This document shows, one piece after another, positions 53,590-64,000 of a stretch of 64,000 nt of DNA (its first letter is position 1; every line of letters starts with the position of its first letter). This DNA comes from Lineus longissimus (Eukaryota > Nemertea > Pilidiophora > Heteronemertea > Lineidae), in NCBI RefSeq assembly GCF_910592395.1, contig NC_088324.1, positions 3,472,001 to 3,536,000 of the forward strand. Direction: 5' to 3'. Under the pieces are notes generated by a model that saw nothing but the letters and a program-made list of their open reading frames with translations, ran no database searches and was not told where the DNA came from. The position numbers and the translations under genes are program-made.

Positions 53590-55725
53590 ATTCCGTGCTC
53601 AAAGTGCTCGAATAACGACGTACTGCCGACGTGGACTTGGAATAATAAATGAACTCGCCGTACGTAAGAGCAGAATATTTTATCAATGTGCGGTTTTCTC
53701 GAAACTTCGTGTCAAATCTTGACAAAATTGCGACAATTGAAATCCACCCACAAGCACTACAACGTGTACACACGCATAGGCACATCGGCGCCCTAGGCCG
53801 AGGTTGATTTTGCCGAGAAAGTTTCCTAGCTAACCCAAGAGTCTCCTCTCACGGCCACTACGTGCCGTGGCGGAGACTAATTACTACAGTACATGCATAA
53901 TTGCATTGGTGAAACTCATTTTTGTGTACAAAATAAACTTTCGAGAATTTTGACTAAAACCAGTTCTGGAGGCAGATTAAACATTGAGGAATGTAATGGT
54001 GGGTTTAGATTTCCGAGTAACACTTTTTTTCATGAGTGTGATACTTCTTGAAAACGGAACTATGTAACCATGTACATGATGTACAGGCGTCCAAAATGCT
54101 AAACCAGTTCTCGGAAAACCAAGATGGTGCAGACTGGTGATGTACTCGATATCAGCCAGCGATTGGCGCCAGACTGGTTTAAGTTACCGATGTGTGCGTA
54201 AATCTTTTCTCCTGATGGGTACATTGTGTCCTAAGATGAGCTATTTGTGAATAAATGGCTGTCTCGAGGTGAAAAAGCAGCATTTTTCCTTCAGATATGG
54301 GCGCTGCCATCTTGCATGCTGGCGTCAGTGACGTCGATTTTGATTGGTGGATGATGCGCGCATGGAGGGGACCATTTGAACAGGACATCTGATTAGTTGA
54401 TAAGGGAGGTGGGAGGTGGCTCGGCAATTTTCGTGCGCAAGCACGTGTTGTTGAAAATATTGTGCACGCTGTGACGGCGTGTTTTTTTTGACATTATTCT
54501 ATATTGGGATGGCAAGTACGTGGTTTAAGACGGGGTTTAAAAAATGGGGGGATTTATATTTGCGAATTGTTGAAAGTGAATTGAATGCCACTGTCAACGA
54601 CATAATGGCAAAAACTTGACTTTTGAATCGCTCGATTCGCGATTCGATGCAATGCCAATGTCAATGCCATACCAATCCTGAATCCATCCCATTAATGATA
54701 TTAGGTCGTTATTGATATCTGATGATGATGATGATGTATTTTGTCTGTGCAAAGTTGTAGTAGACATCAGGAGATGCAACGCTCCGCTCATCTATCGGTC
54801 ACTCGCATGAAAACATGCACATGCAGTAGGCCTATAGTAATGCACGCTAGCATCATGCATACATGCGACCAAGAATAAGAGTAAGATGCTGCAGCACAGG
54901 GCCAGTGCATTTTTTAATCGCTCAATATGAAAGCGAATTACGCGGAAAAGGCACTTTTAAGTGCATGTGAATATTGTTTATGATTACTTGAAGAGAATGA
55001 GATCATGCTGGAGAAATATAGCGTTCGGTTTACCTGTAAATGTGAAGGAAAGATGCCGAATGATGAGGAGGATGAAACACACGTGCGAATCGCAAAATGG
55101 CTGATGGCGGCGCGAGGGGCGGTGGTGATGCGGTGGATCTATAACTCACACGCCAAATTAATGCCTACACGCCGAATTAATGCCTACCAATCTATCTATG
55201 CAACCATTTTTATATTTGTGTTTGAAGGTTAGCTTTATTTCCTTACCTTTTAATGATCTTCTGAGGATGTTTCCGTATTTGAAACCTTTCGCGGATGTAG
55301 CGAGGGCGGATGTAGCGAGGCGGAATCCTTTCGCGAGCATCGGTAATAGTGGCAGAGAGATTACTGATAGACTTCTCGGCGAAGAGATTATTTTTAATGC
55401 AGAGAGATTACTGATGGACTTCTCGGCGAAGAGATTACTTGGAGCTCTCCAGTTGAGGTCATCTCCACAAAGTTGTTATTTATTCCAAAACCACCAAGAT
55501 ATTCGACGTATGACACCCTCAGTGACACTCTTACTTATGATCCACACCTACGAAGCCAAAAGTTGCAAGAATTCGACGCATTTCCGAGGCCCAATTTTGA
55601 AACAAAAATCGCCTCCTATTTAGCGGCCACAACGCGCATAATAGTATAGATAGAGTTACTTGTCCAGCTGGCAACTGGGCACAAAACTTTAAAATGTATC
55701 ACTTGAAAGAGACGATCACTAGTAC
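53590..55725. other. Repeat-containing spacer
   Basis: It holds the diverged fifth tandem unit, the dispersed repeat at about 53902-53973, a (GAT)n microsatellite at 54721-54736, a 14-bp tandem (GCGGATGTAGCGAG) near 55294-55321, and a duplicated about 50-bp word (AGAGAGATTACTGAT...CTTCTCGGCGAAGAGATTA) at about 55353-55437. No gene recognised. Confidence 0.5.
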
Positions 55726-58700
55726 CTTGATCGAAGTTTTCATCATCAGCTGGCATCACCTCTGTGATATCCAAATGGTTAGCTGAGCCCTCTGTGATAT
55801 CCAAACAGTTAGCTGAGCCTGAGGCAGGAGTGGCGACGTCATCACAATTATATTGATCTGAAGAGAAAAATGTAATTTTAAGGGACATCCTCTAAATTAA
55901 AATACAGTCAAACTATCCTCTTGGCTTGCTACTGGACAGTGAGAATGTGAAGTTATAACAGAAAATGGAATACTGTAAATCGGATACACGTCCATCGCAA
56001 CATTAAAATTGGTAAAAATAAGTTGCCACTAAAAACATGGAAAAGGCAGATTTAAATTAATTTTTTTGGCAATGTAGGTAGGCCTACCCATTCTAGTTTT
56101 TTACATTACTGAAAAGGTTGACCTTGTTGATCGTCTTCACATAAGTCTTATCTCCATGTCCTTTCCTAAATCATTTTTTTCATTTAATTTCTTTGTGGAT
56201 TATCTAATTTACGCATGGGGCCACAGAACAACCAACTTATTGTTCGGATGAATAAACCAGTTCTGCATTCTGAAAGTTGTCGAAGATTCATGTTCTAAGA
56301 AGATTGTGATACAAACACCAATCAGTCTCCCACTCATAGAATACAATACCTTGATTTATTCCAAGGAAGTTGTTGTTATCCTCTAGGAGAAGGACATCCT
56401 GCACTTCCTCACATGCCAAACCGGTGATGGAATCTTCCTCGATATATGGGCTTGGTAAGACCACATCATCTGAACAACCTGAAAAATGTAATTTTTCACT
56501 AGAATTCAAATTTTTTTTACACAGTCATGGCTGTACAATGCAAATTGCTGTGGCAGCTAGTGCAAAAGGTGTGGCTGGAGTCTCACGCTTTGCATGGGAA
56601 CAGGCCCCATTAGGAGCACTTATTGGTCATAAAGAATTTGGCAGGAACTGCACCATCTAGCATACATCATATAAAAAGAGTATGATATAGGAATGCAAAT
56701 GAGACGGCAGTGGAGGGATCGGTCTAGTCTAGTTGTGATCAACAGGATAAAAAATAGATAAGAGAGGAAGAATGAACAACTCCAAATTTGAAAAATCAGA
56801 ACTTTCCAGCTTTGATTTCCTGTAACTAGTAGAAATTTTTTTCTTCATTTAGTTCTAAAGCTGAAAAATTCGGATTTTTCAAATTCTGAGTTGTTAATTT
56901 TTCTTCTCTTATCTATTTTTGTCAGGATTAAACCCCTCAACTTATAATTGTCAGCTGTGTTGTTATGCTCCAATAAGACACCTTTAATTGAAACTTTACT
57001 GCAGATATATTTTTGATACCAGAACCGCGGTATCAAATTGCAAGCTACGCCTGTTCCCAAGGAGAATGGCTGAACCTGTAAATGAAAAAGATTCACTCTT
57101 TGTTGAACAACTTTGGAAGTCTCACCTGGAGCCTTGAATAATCTTCTTTTATTTTGGCTATCTTGAGCAGAAGCAAATTCCGATGACGAGCTACTTTTGA
57201 TCAATCTCTTCTGTGTTTTTTTCATTCCAACCTTTGACATCTCTTTTAATTTGAAGCGACTTCGAAGTTGCCTTTTCAGCCACGGTGTTTTTCTAGGATA
57301 GTTCCCACCACTAAGCCTCGTTTTCCTCTTAGTGCCTGAAAAAATGGAGGATGAATCTTAAAGCCACACAGTTCTCATCGTGTGAGATGTTCCAGTCCAA
57401 GTCTAAACCCTTAAATAGAACAGTGAAACAACATGCCTATAGTTAGCTTCTAGTACAATTCAATGTCGACATCAATGCATTAATGTTTCAAAGAAAATCA
57501 GCAAATCCTAACATAGTGGTAACAAAAAGAGATGATACAACTTTTCCACTGTACCTGTATTTTAAGATTATTTATTATTTTGAATGGGAATAGCCAGAAA
57601 AAATTGTCGTCACATATTAGGCCCAGCTTCTTGTCTTGGGTCATTTTTCTAATATTTACTTTTTTCCATGAGTGTACATTCAAATCCAATATGACGGATA
57701 TTTTGTGTTACTTCCAGATTTTGATTGGATAATATATCTCACACTGGGCTCACTGTGTTACTGAAGGCATGAAAGGATAACACTTCAAGATTCATTTGAA
57801 CATATTTTTTTATAATTTCTTCTTTTTGTGTCATGTACATCAGTAAAAAACTCCACTCAGGTGTATAGGACAACCTAAAACTCGAACGATTCTCCCAGTA
57901 GTGAGTTTTAGCAGTCATATTAAAAACCGACCAAGACTGTCAGCGGTTATAGACTCAAATATAGCTTCAAATCATTGTTTTTTTCTTTTCCAAATACCAA
58001 AAATACATATAACAAAATAAATCAAGTGCTGTTAGTTAATTTCTGATCATTTGGACGACCAGAAACTGGTCTTCTCATCGCTGATCCATCGTCGGTAAAA
58101 CCGCCAGTGCAGTTGTTGTCGTTGATTAGAGATGAAAGAAGATGGCGGACAGAAATCCCCAAAGACAGATCAGCAATGTGAAGACCGTTGAAATTCTAAA
58201 TTTCTAGTGGTCCTAATGATCAAAAATTTATTAACAGCCCTTGATTTATTTTGTTACATGTATTCTTAGTATTTTTAAAAGGAAAAAACAATGAAGCTGT
58301 ATTTCAGCCAATATAACATATAACTGGCCTTGGGCGGTTATTAGTATGACCCGGGCCGAGTTTTAGTTAGAACTAACTACTAGGGCTGGCCTATTTCAGT
58401 ATTTGTCTAAGTCTACTTCAGTGCATGCAGTGCATAGGCCTTAGCCTATAATGTCACATGCTCACCTTTACACCCACCATGTCCATGTTTTGAATTGAAA
58501 TCAGATGCAATACCAGCTGATGTGTAGTGGCTATCCTCATTATCTGCTGCCTCATGCTCATCCTCGTCCTGTGGCCCTGGGATATGTGATTTCTCCTGAT
58601 TACAAAATCCACTGCCTTGGCGATTACCCCAATTTTGCTCACTATTATCATTCCCACCACCACCACTAGAACTAGAACTAGAAGTGAACCCACCATTTTT

Positions 58701-58783
58701 CCTAGCACCACCCGACATATCCGAGGTAGACCCGTCAGGTATTTTACTGGAGCCTGAGCCTTGGCCGTTGCTTTGATTGTTTC
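55726..58783 (-). CDS. Four phase-1 exons of an unrecognised acidic/Ser-rich protein gene
   Basis: Exons 58466-58783 (318 nt), 57126-57335 (210), 56350-56478 (129) and 55726-55857 (132) each have consensus acceptor and donor, are open throughout, and begin and end in phase 1, so they splice in any order without a shift. They encode, in order: a Gly/Ser/Asn-rich region (GGNDNSEQNWGNRQGSGF); a Lys/Arg-rich region (TRLSGGNYPRKTPWLKRQLR); an acidic region (SPYIEEDSITGLACEEVQDV); and an acidic region with an internal duplication (GSANCLDITEGSANHLDITE). The 5' and 3' ends are not in these exons. No domain is recognised. A nuclear or scaffold-like low-complexity protein is plausible but unproven. 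Could be host or transposon-borne. Confidence 0.6.
57874..58367. mobile_element. Degenerate foldback MITE in the intron between exons 1 and 2 of the phase-1 gene
   Basis: The outer words CTAAAACTCG face each other at about 57875-57884 and 58357-58366. Long imperfect arms, including ACAAAATAAATCAAG and its inverse and TGATCATT/AATGATCA, extend about 190 bp inward. It lies wholly in the intron between 57335 and 58466. No target duplication was certain. Confidence 0.65.
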
Positions 58784-60192
58784 CTGCATATACAGACAGT
58801 GTTTACCTACACTGCGCCGATCGGCAATGAGAATGCGGTCGGGAGCATCGTTTGACAGGGTAGGAAAGTTTAGATTGACGCTGCACTTTCTTTGTTTCGT
58901 TCCGTAGTCTTGGCTATATTTTTGCCGAATGCATGTTAATTTTGCGAGATTTGCGGTTGGCCACAGTCCGCAAATTTAAAATGCGCAAATAATACTGTTT
59001 AGACTGAAAATTGACAAATCCGCAAAAAAAACCTGCCGCCAAATTATCCTGGGTTACAGTATCTGCAAAAAAAGATGGAATCCCTTTTTGAGTTACTCTC
59101 CATAGATTAAAGACCCTTAAAGGCTCATTGTCCAATACTTTCGCCTGAAATTAAGTTCATGCTGGGGAAAAGACTAATGCATGTACCCTAAACTATCACG
59201 CATAATGATGCAAATATTGGAAATTTCAGTTTGAATTTTTGAATTAAATTTGATAAAATCGGAAAAACACTGTCAAAACACGGACTTACCTCTGTTATGT
59301 AATTCAAAAATAATCTGAAATCGATGTTCACAAGTGCCAGTATCAGTCCAGTATGACAACTGAGGACAAGCCTTGAAACAGAAGATTTCCACGTGGGCAA
59401 GCATACTTTCCCGCCTTTTTACGATGTCATTTCTGGGAATATTTAGACAAAAATCAGATCACTTGAAAGCTGAGAATGGCTGCAATATGTTAGACTTCTA
59501 GACAACACAGTCATTCATCAAGTTTAATGACACAGTGGTCAAAACTGAGACGGGGTCACAGAAAAACAGATGGATTCCAGTAAACATGTGCTTAAAATTG
59601 ATGTTTTGACCTTGCTTCTGGCCGATTTATGACGAAGTGTGCTATGACTTCGAGTTGATACTGAGATATGCTGTACTTGAGACCATTGCACATAGATTGG
59701 ACTTCTAGATGGATAAACTGATTTAACCCTTTACGAGATATTGGCAATTTTGTTGAAAAACTTGATCATTTTACATACAAAATCGGGTGACCTAGACGCA
59801 AGGGCCCAACGCGCCGCGTAGTGGCAAAAAAGCGAAGCTGGCGAAACATTTATAACGGGTCACCGTCACTTATTATTGGACTTATAGCGCATTTACGGGG
59901 TTGCAACTATTTTGCTTTATAGTGTCACCAGGAAAGAAAAGCATGCGACCTAACGCCGATCTATTTGTATAAAGTGATAATTGGAAGGTATATAGTAGGA
60001 AATATCAATAAAATAATCATTCCATGTCGTCTTTTGAGGGCATTTTTGATTGTAAAAAATATATGTGTACGTCACCGTAGTCTCTGCAATGATAATTTTA
60101 TCAGAGCAGTCTCGCGCAAGTAGAAGTTCTTTACCTACTAGTTCTTCACTTATTAGTCTCAACGTCTGGCGCAAAGCCAGACGTTTTCCATT

Positions 60193-60327
60193 ACGATTTC
60201 ACTACGATGTTTGACAAGAAGGAGCAGTGCGCGAGATATGCTAATGAGCAGACTTCCCTCGCTTGAGTTTCTGAAGAATGTTCCATATCGCGCTAAGCTC
60301 ATCACTACTGATTATGACAGGCGTGCA
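60193..60327. repeat. 135-bp dispersed direct repeat, copy 1
   Basis: It matches 62153-62287 with about eight differences by eye. Contains GACAAGAAGGAGCAGTGCGC. No frame is conserved between the copies. Confidence 0.85.
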
Positions 60328-62152
60328 ACGGTAGGTATCTGCTCCCCAACTTCCACCCTAATACGGTACAATAAGTTACCATTTGATGGGAATGGGACAA
60401 TGCCCTCACTGTGTATGGAGTCATAGGGATAAGAAGACATTATTCATTAGTGTTGGTACAAGTGATTTTGCCCAAAAAGCATGCGCATTCAAAAAACAAA
60501 ATATGCAAGGTTACGGTATCACGTACATGACCATGACGACGTGCAGAAAGTGCACTGGCCAGTGCATACCCTATGGCTATGTACTAGTAAACATGGTAAA
60601 CATGAACAACATCATTATTCATCGGCAGTTCATTTTACTCCGAGCTTTTCCTGAAACATATAGCCATGATGATTAGGCCTACCATGTACCATGACCAATA
60701 ACAGCACTAGATCATGTAGATGTCAACAAGTTCACATGAACCGTATAATCCCGCATGGCGCATGTGGGGCATGCGTCTAAACCAAAGCCCCAAAATCACT
60801 TGTTTTGGTCTATTTCACTTGTGTTTCCCCCGTCTCCCAGTCCATAATACATTTACAGTTTACAATCCCCGATCATGGCCCAACAAAAGGTCATCGGTTG
60901 ACTAAAGGAACACAACTGTTCAATGGATTTATAGTTGAATGCGATCAAACTACGTCTTTTCAATCGTGGATTGTAAATTTAACCCCATGGGCCTAGGGAA
61001 GGCCCTATAACAATACTTTCGACACAGTTATTATCTCCGCTGCCTCCACCATGTTACACACAGTGCTCACTGCTGATTCTAAAATGCGCCACCTAGTCAA
61101 AACAGGACATATGTTCTTCTAGGAATAGATCTCTTTCCAATATTTCGTCATTCCACTATCGTCATCACCTCATCATACTTTCATTGACATTACAGGCACA
61201 CATCCACAGAGCACTCTTCAAATCATCTACACAGTTGTTATCCAACTAGGATTATAAAGGTAATTTCTTAGCCCCACACAGTGGGTTTCAGTCTTGATAA
61301 AGGGGCACTATTGCTAGCAGCTAGGTAGGCAAGATAAAGTTAGACGAAGTAGCCGATAGGGGTCTCTCACCCCTCAAAGTCCGTCACAACTATTCAAGCT
61401 TGTACAAGGAATACATGCAGCGCTGACTCTAACAAGACCCAATGGGAATGTCGCACAGTCATCTGTCAAAAACAAGACCTATGTTGCAGTATGATCTCTT
61501 GCCAATATTTAATAATTGCACTATCGTCATCACCTCATCATACTTCATTGACATTACAGGTACACATTGACATAGACCACTGTTGCAGTCAACGACACAG
61601 TCGCTATCCAAGTAGCATTATAGAGGTAATTATCATTATCATACCTCATTAGCATGTGAACCAATCACGTCGCGTCCTTTGCGATCACGGCAAAGCCTCA
61701 TGGAATAATGTCTTTCACCGTTGAATAATTTTTCATATTCCATGCCTACAACTTCAATTTCTTCATATTCCATGGCTAGAAGTTCAATACTAATATAATA
61801 TCCAAGATAAAGTTACAAGAAGTAGTCAATAGGGGTCTCTCACCTCTCACTGTATGTCCACACTATTCACGCTTGTACGAGGAATACATTCAATGCTGAA
61901 TCTAACAACACCCAGGGCCCTTACTCTGTATATTAGTCACTGGAAGATGGCCCATTTCACTCCTTGCTTCTACTTCACCTATAGTCTCATTGCAAACGCC
62001 TCAGTTCTATGATATCACATTCACTTTCAGCTGTCATGCAACGCAACAACTGTGCTATCTGCCATCGCACATCAACGAAGAAGTGCAGCCGCCCACATTC
62101 CACCTCACGTCTGTCCGACCAGCTGCAATCCTCGAGGACGCCCCACTGTACC

Positions 62153-62287
62153 ACGATTTCACTACGATGTTTGACAAGAAGGAGCAGTGCGCGAGATAGG
62201 CAAATGAGCAGACTTCCCTCGCTTGAGTTTCGGAAGAATGTTCCATATCGCGCTAAGCTGACCACTGCTGACCATGACAGGCGTGCA
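62153..62287. repeat. 135-bp dispersed direct repeat, copy 2
   Basis: Partner of 60193-60327 in the same orientation, about 2 kb away. Confidence 0.85.
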
Positions 62288-62813
62288 TTGGACTGGTACA
62301 GGTTGGAACTGAACATTGAATATGCTGGTGGTGACGCTTTCTGATGAGAAGTTGGTCGTGACTGATGCAGTATCCTTGGACTTGTCCACAGCATCGTTCA
62401 ATCATTGCTCTCTGTGCTGCCTTGATTCTGTACTTACCCAAATACTAAGACCAAATGCCTGTTGACTGTGCTTTAAGAGAGACTGGCGCCATGCCTAGAG
62501 ATATGACTGACCCCTATTGGCAAATTTGTATGACTTTATCTTGCCTACCTAGCTGCTGCCTATAGTCTCCCTTTAACTGCGGAGCACTTCAAAGTCAATA
62601 AAATGCCATGTTCCACCTTTTAATGTGTTCAGACCGCCATTTTCAAAATAATCAAGTCAGGACACTGCCTTCTAGTCTCATAATAAATTTTGCTTTCCTC
62701 AATAATAACATTTCTTCTTCTTCAATGCTTTCATCATTCCAAACTTCTCCTCCTCTGACTTTTACAGGGGTACAGTCATGGCAATCAAAACCCAAATACT
62801 GAGACCAAATGCC

Positions 62814-62875
62814 TGTTGACTGTGCTTTAAGAGAGACTGGCGCCATGCCTAGTCTCTCTTAAAGCACAGTCAACA
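62814..62875. repeat. Perfect 25-bp hairpin with 12-nt loop
   Basis: Arms 62814-62838 (starts TGTTGACTGTGCTTTAAGAG) and 62851-62875. The left arm, loop and about 25 bp upstream are also present as a direct copy near 62436-62498, which has no right arm; the hairpin therefore arose by an inverted duplication. Confidence 0.9.
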
Positions 62876-63228
62876 GACACCAACCCCCTCAGACTCAGAA
62901 ACCACAAAAGCCCAACCCTTCCTGCTACCTTAATACTTCTGGATACTCTGATAAGAAGTGTGCTGCTTAATGCATACCCATTTTCTGATATGGTTCAATA
63001 GTATCTTACCATTTGCTGGCAAAATTTTTCTAGTTTACCATAGTATTGTTTGCTGCCATTCTAAGGGAAATGTACTTTCGTGAAATTCGGGAGGCATAGA
63101 AATATAGAACGCCCTATTCCAAGCCAAGCCAAGCCAAGCAGAGCTTAGTATAAATTATCATTTCTAGCTGTTATAAAAGAAATAAGCACATTCTTTTTGG
63201 AAAGTTGCATGGACTAGACTTAACTTAC

Positions 63229-63446
63229 TGGTGAAATGTCCATAGAATCTCTTACTGGACTGTTGAGTGAAGGAGGCAGCTTACGTTTGCTGGATGAAGG
63301 TGCCTTAGGTGGTGGTGACAGGGCTGAAGTGAATCGTTGTGGTGCGCTGCACCGTTGCGGTGTGCTGCACCGTTGCGGTGTGCTGGAATGTGATGACAAG
63401 CTTCTACCTCTGAACTCTTTCATTTCTTCAATCAGACTTGGCAAAC
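63229..63446 (-). CDS. Candidate exon with STPQRC repeats
   Basis: 218 nt between an acceptor (GTGATATAG, phase 1) and a donor GTAAGT (phase 0). It encodes LPSLIEEMKEFRGRSLSSH, then three short repeats STPQRC/STPQRC/SAPQRF, then a Pro/Ser/Lys-rich stretch. The composition resembles the phase-1 exons at 55726-58783, and it may be an upstream exon of the same gene, but the phase mismatch means at least one exon between them is missing from the model. No known domain. Confidence 0.45.
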
Positions 63447-64000
63447 CTATATCACAAACTGATTTATGTATTTTATGTTGATGTAATTACCTAGGCCATA
63501 GCTATTTTCTTTCAGCCGCATTTCACTGACAGTTTTGTTGTTGGGCATACAAGGGCATTGTGTGAGGTGAAATTACTGGATTTCATGGGTTGCAAACAAA
63601 TTTCTCAGGAAAGTTAAAACCAGTATTTGACCTTACATTCTTTTTTTAGCTCAAAGGTAAACCAATTTAAGAGTGGAAGTATGAGTCCAAGATCAAACAT
63701 GGGAAGTAAATACCGAAGATTCATGTTTCTTAACACCAGTTCACAATATTCAAGCTGACTGCCCATGCATTCTCTGCTCTTGTTTCATGCGCCCAGTTCA
63801 AGCCAATGAATAGAACTTGCTGCTTTAAAAATTGATATAATTTATCCCATAGCATTCCCAGGGCCAGTAGATCAATGAAGAGCTAACAATCAGTGTTCAA
63901 AAGGTCCATTTATAGGATGTCTGTTATAACAAGACAAAAGTTGAAAAACATTTTTAGAGCAGATTTTGAGTAACATGGATTCTAAAAAGGCATGGTTTTA
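63447..64000. other. Right edge, no gene seen
   Basis: AT-rich sequence, probably intronic if the exon at 63229-63446 is real. Confidence 0.4.

Larger units (their letters stand above)
58784..63228. other. Long gene-poor region with local duplications
   Basis: No convincing coding sequence. A tight hairpin AACGTCTGGC/GCCAGACGTT lies at 60161-60185. Blocks in 61100-61900 are duplicated with spacings of about 380-475 bp (shared words ACTATCGTCATCACCTCATC and GGGGTCTCTCACC). A (CCAAG)n stretch lies at 63119-63139. It may be a large intron of the minus-strand gene whose exons lie on both sides. Confidence 0.5.

Noticed and set aside
1-64000. tRNA, rRNA or other structural RNA genes.
   Set aside because: None with recognisable conserved boxes was seen on reading both strands; faint ones could have been missed without a covariance search.

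Overview
This is eukaryotic, intron-bearing DNA that is almost entirely transposable elements. Most protein-coding sequence belongs to transposons, splice sites are conventional GT-AG, and the spacers carry AT-rich DNA, microsatellites and foldback MITEs. The element mix (a P-element-like transposase, piggyBac, a Kolobok-like element, Harbinger, Helitron, an endonuclease-bearing Helentron, two intact hAT elements and a Ty3/Gypsy element) together with frequent TAGGCCTA and TACATGTA words suggests a marine invertebrate, perhaps an echinoderm. That assignment is a guess; no host gene is securely recognised.

Layout. 1-1666: 5' part of a P-element/THAP9-like transposase gene running off the left edge. 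2840-5463: complete piggyBac with an intact 670-aa transposase. 5468-6856: a TTAA-flanked Kolobok-like element that shares one TTAA with the piggyBac. 7500-8334: ATGGT-rich repeats. 9017-9334: LINE 3' fragment. 10393-12313: Harbinger element with an intact Myb-like gene and a truncated transposase.

14064-35648 is one Helitron Rep-helicase gene (minus strand) split by two insertions. A Ty3/Gypsy element (14478-22754) sits in the helicase domain. A hAT with 5-bp target duplications (24813-33655) sits in the Rep domain; it carries a second hAT with 6-bp duplications (25095-29245), which has a 299-bp MITE in its first intron. Each target duplication was located and the host reading frame closes exactly across both Helitron insertions, so the order of events can be read. 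Both hAT transposase genes are intact once introns are removed (763 and 703 aa). The Gypsy copy has identical LTRs but a deleted, stop-bearing gag-pol and a zinc-finger third ORF.

36507-51062 holds a second rolling-circle system: an uninterrupted 2013-aa Helentron protein (HUH Rep, Pif1 helicase, C-terminal endonuclease) and two multi-exon accessory-like genes, one with a tandemly triplicated exon and one a clean five-exon 227-aa gene. Further right are a 358-bp tandem array with a present/absent hairpin cassette (52240-53589), phase-1 exons of an unrecognised minus-strand gene (55726-58783, perhaps also 63229-63446), and gene-poor repeats to the end.
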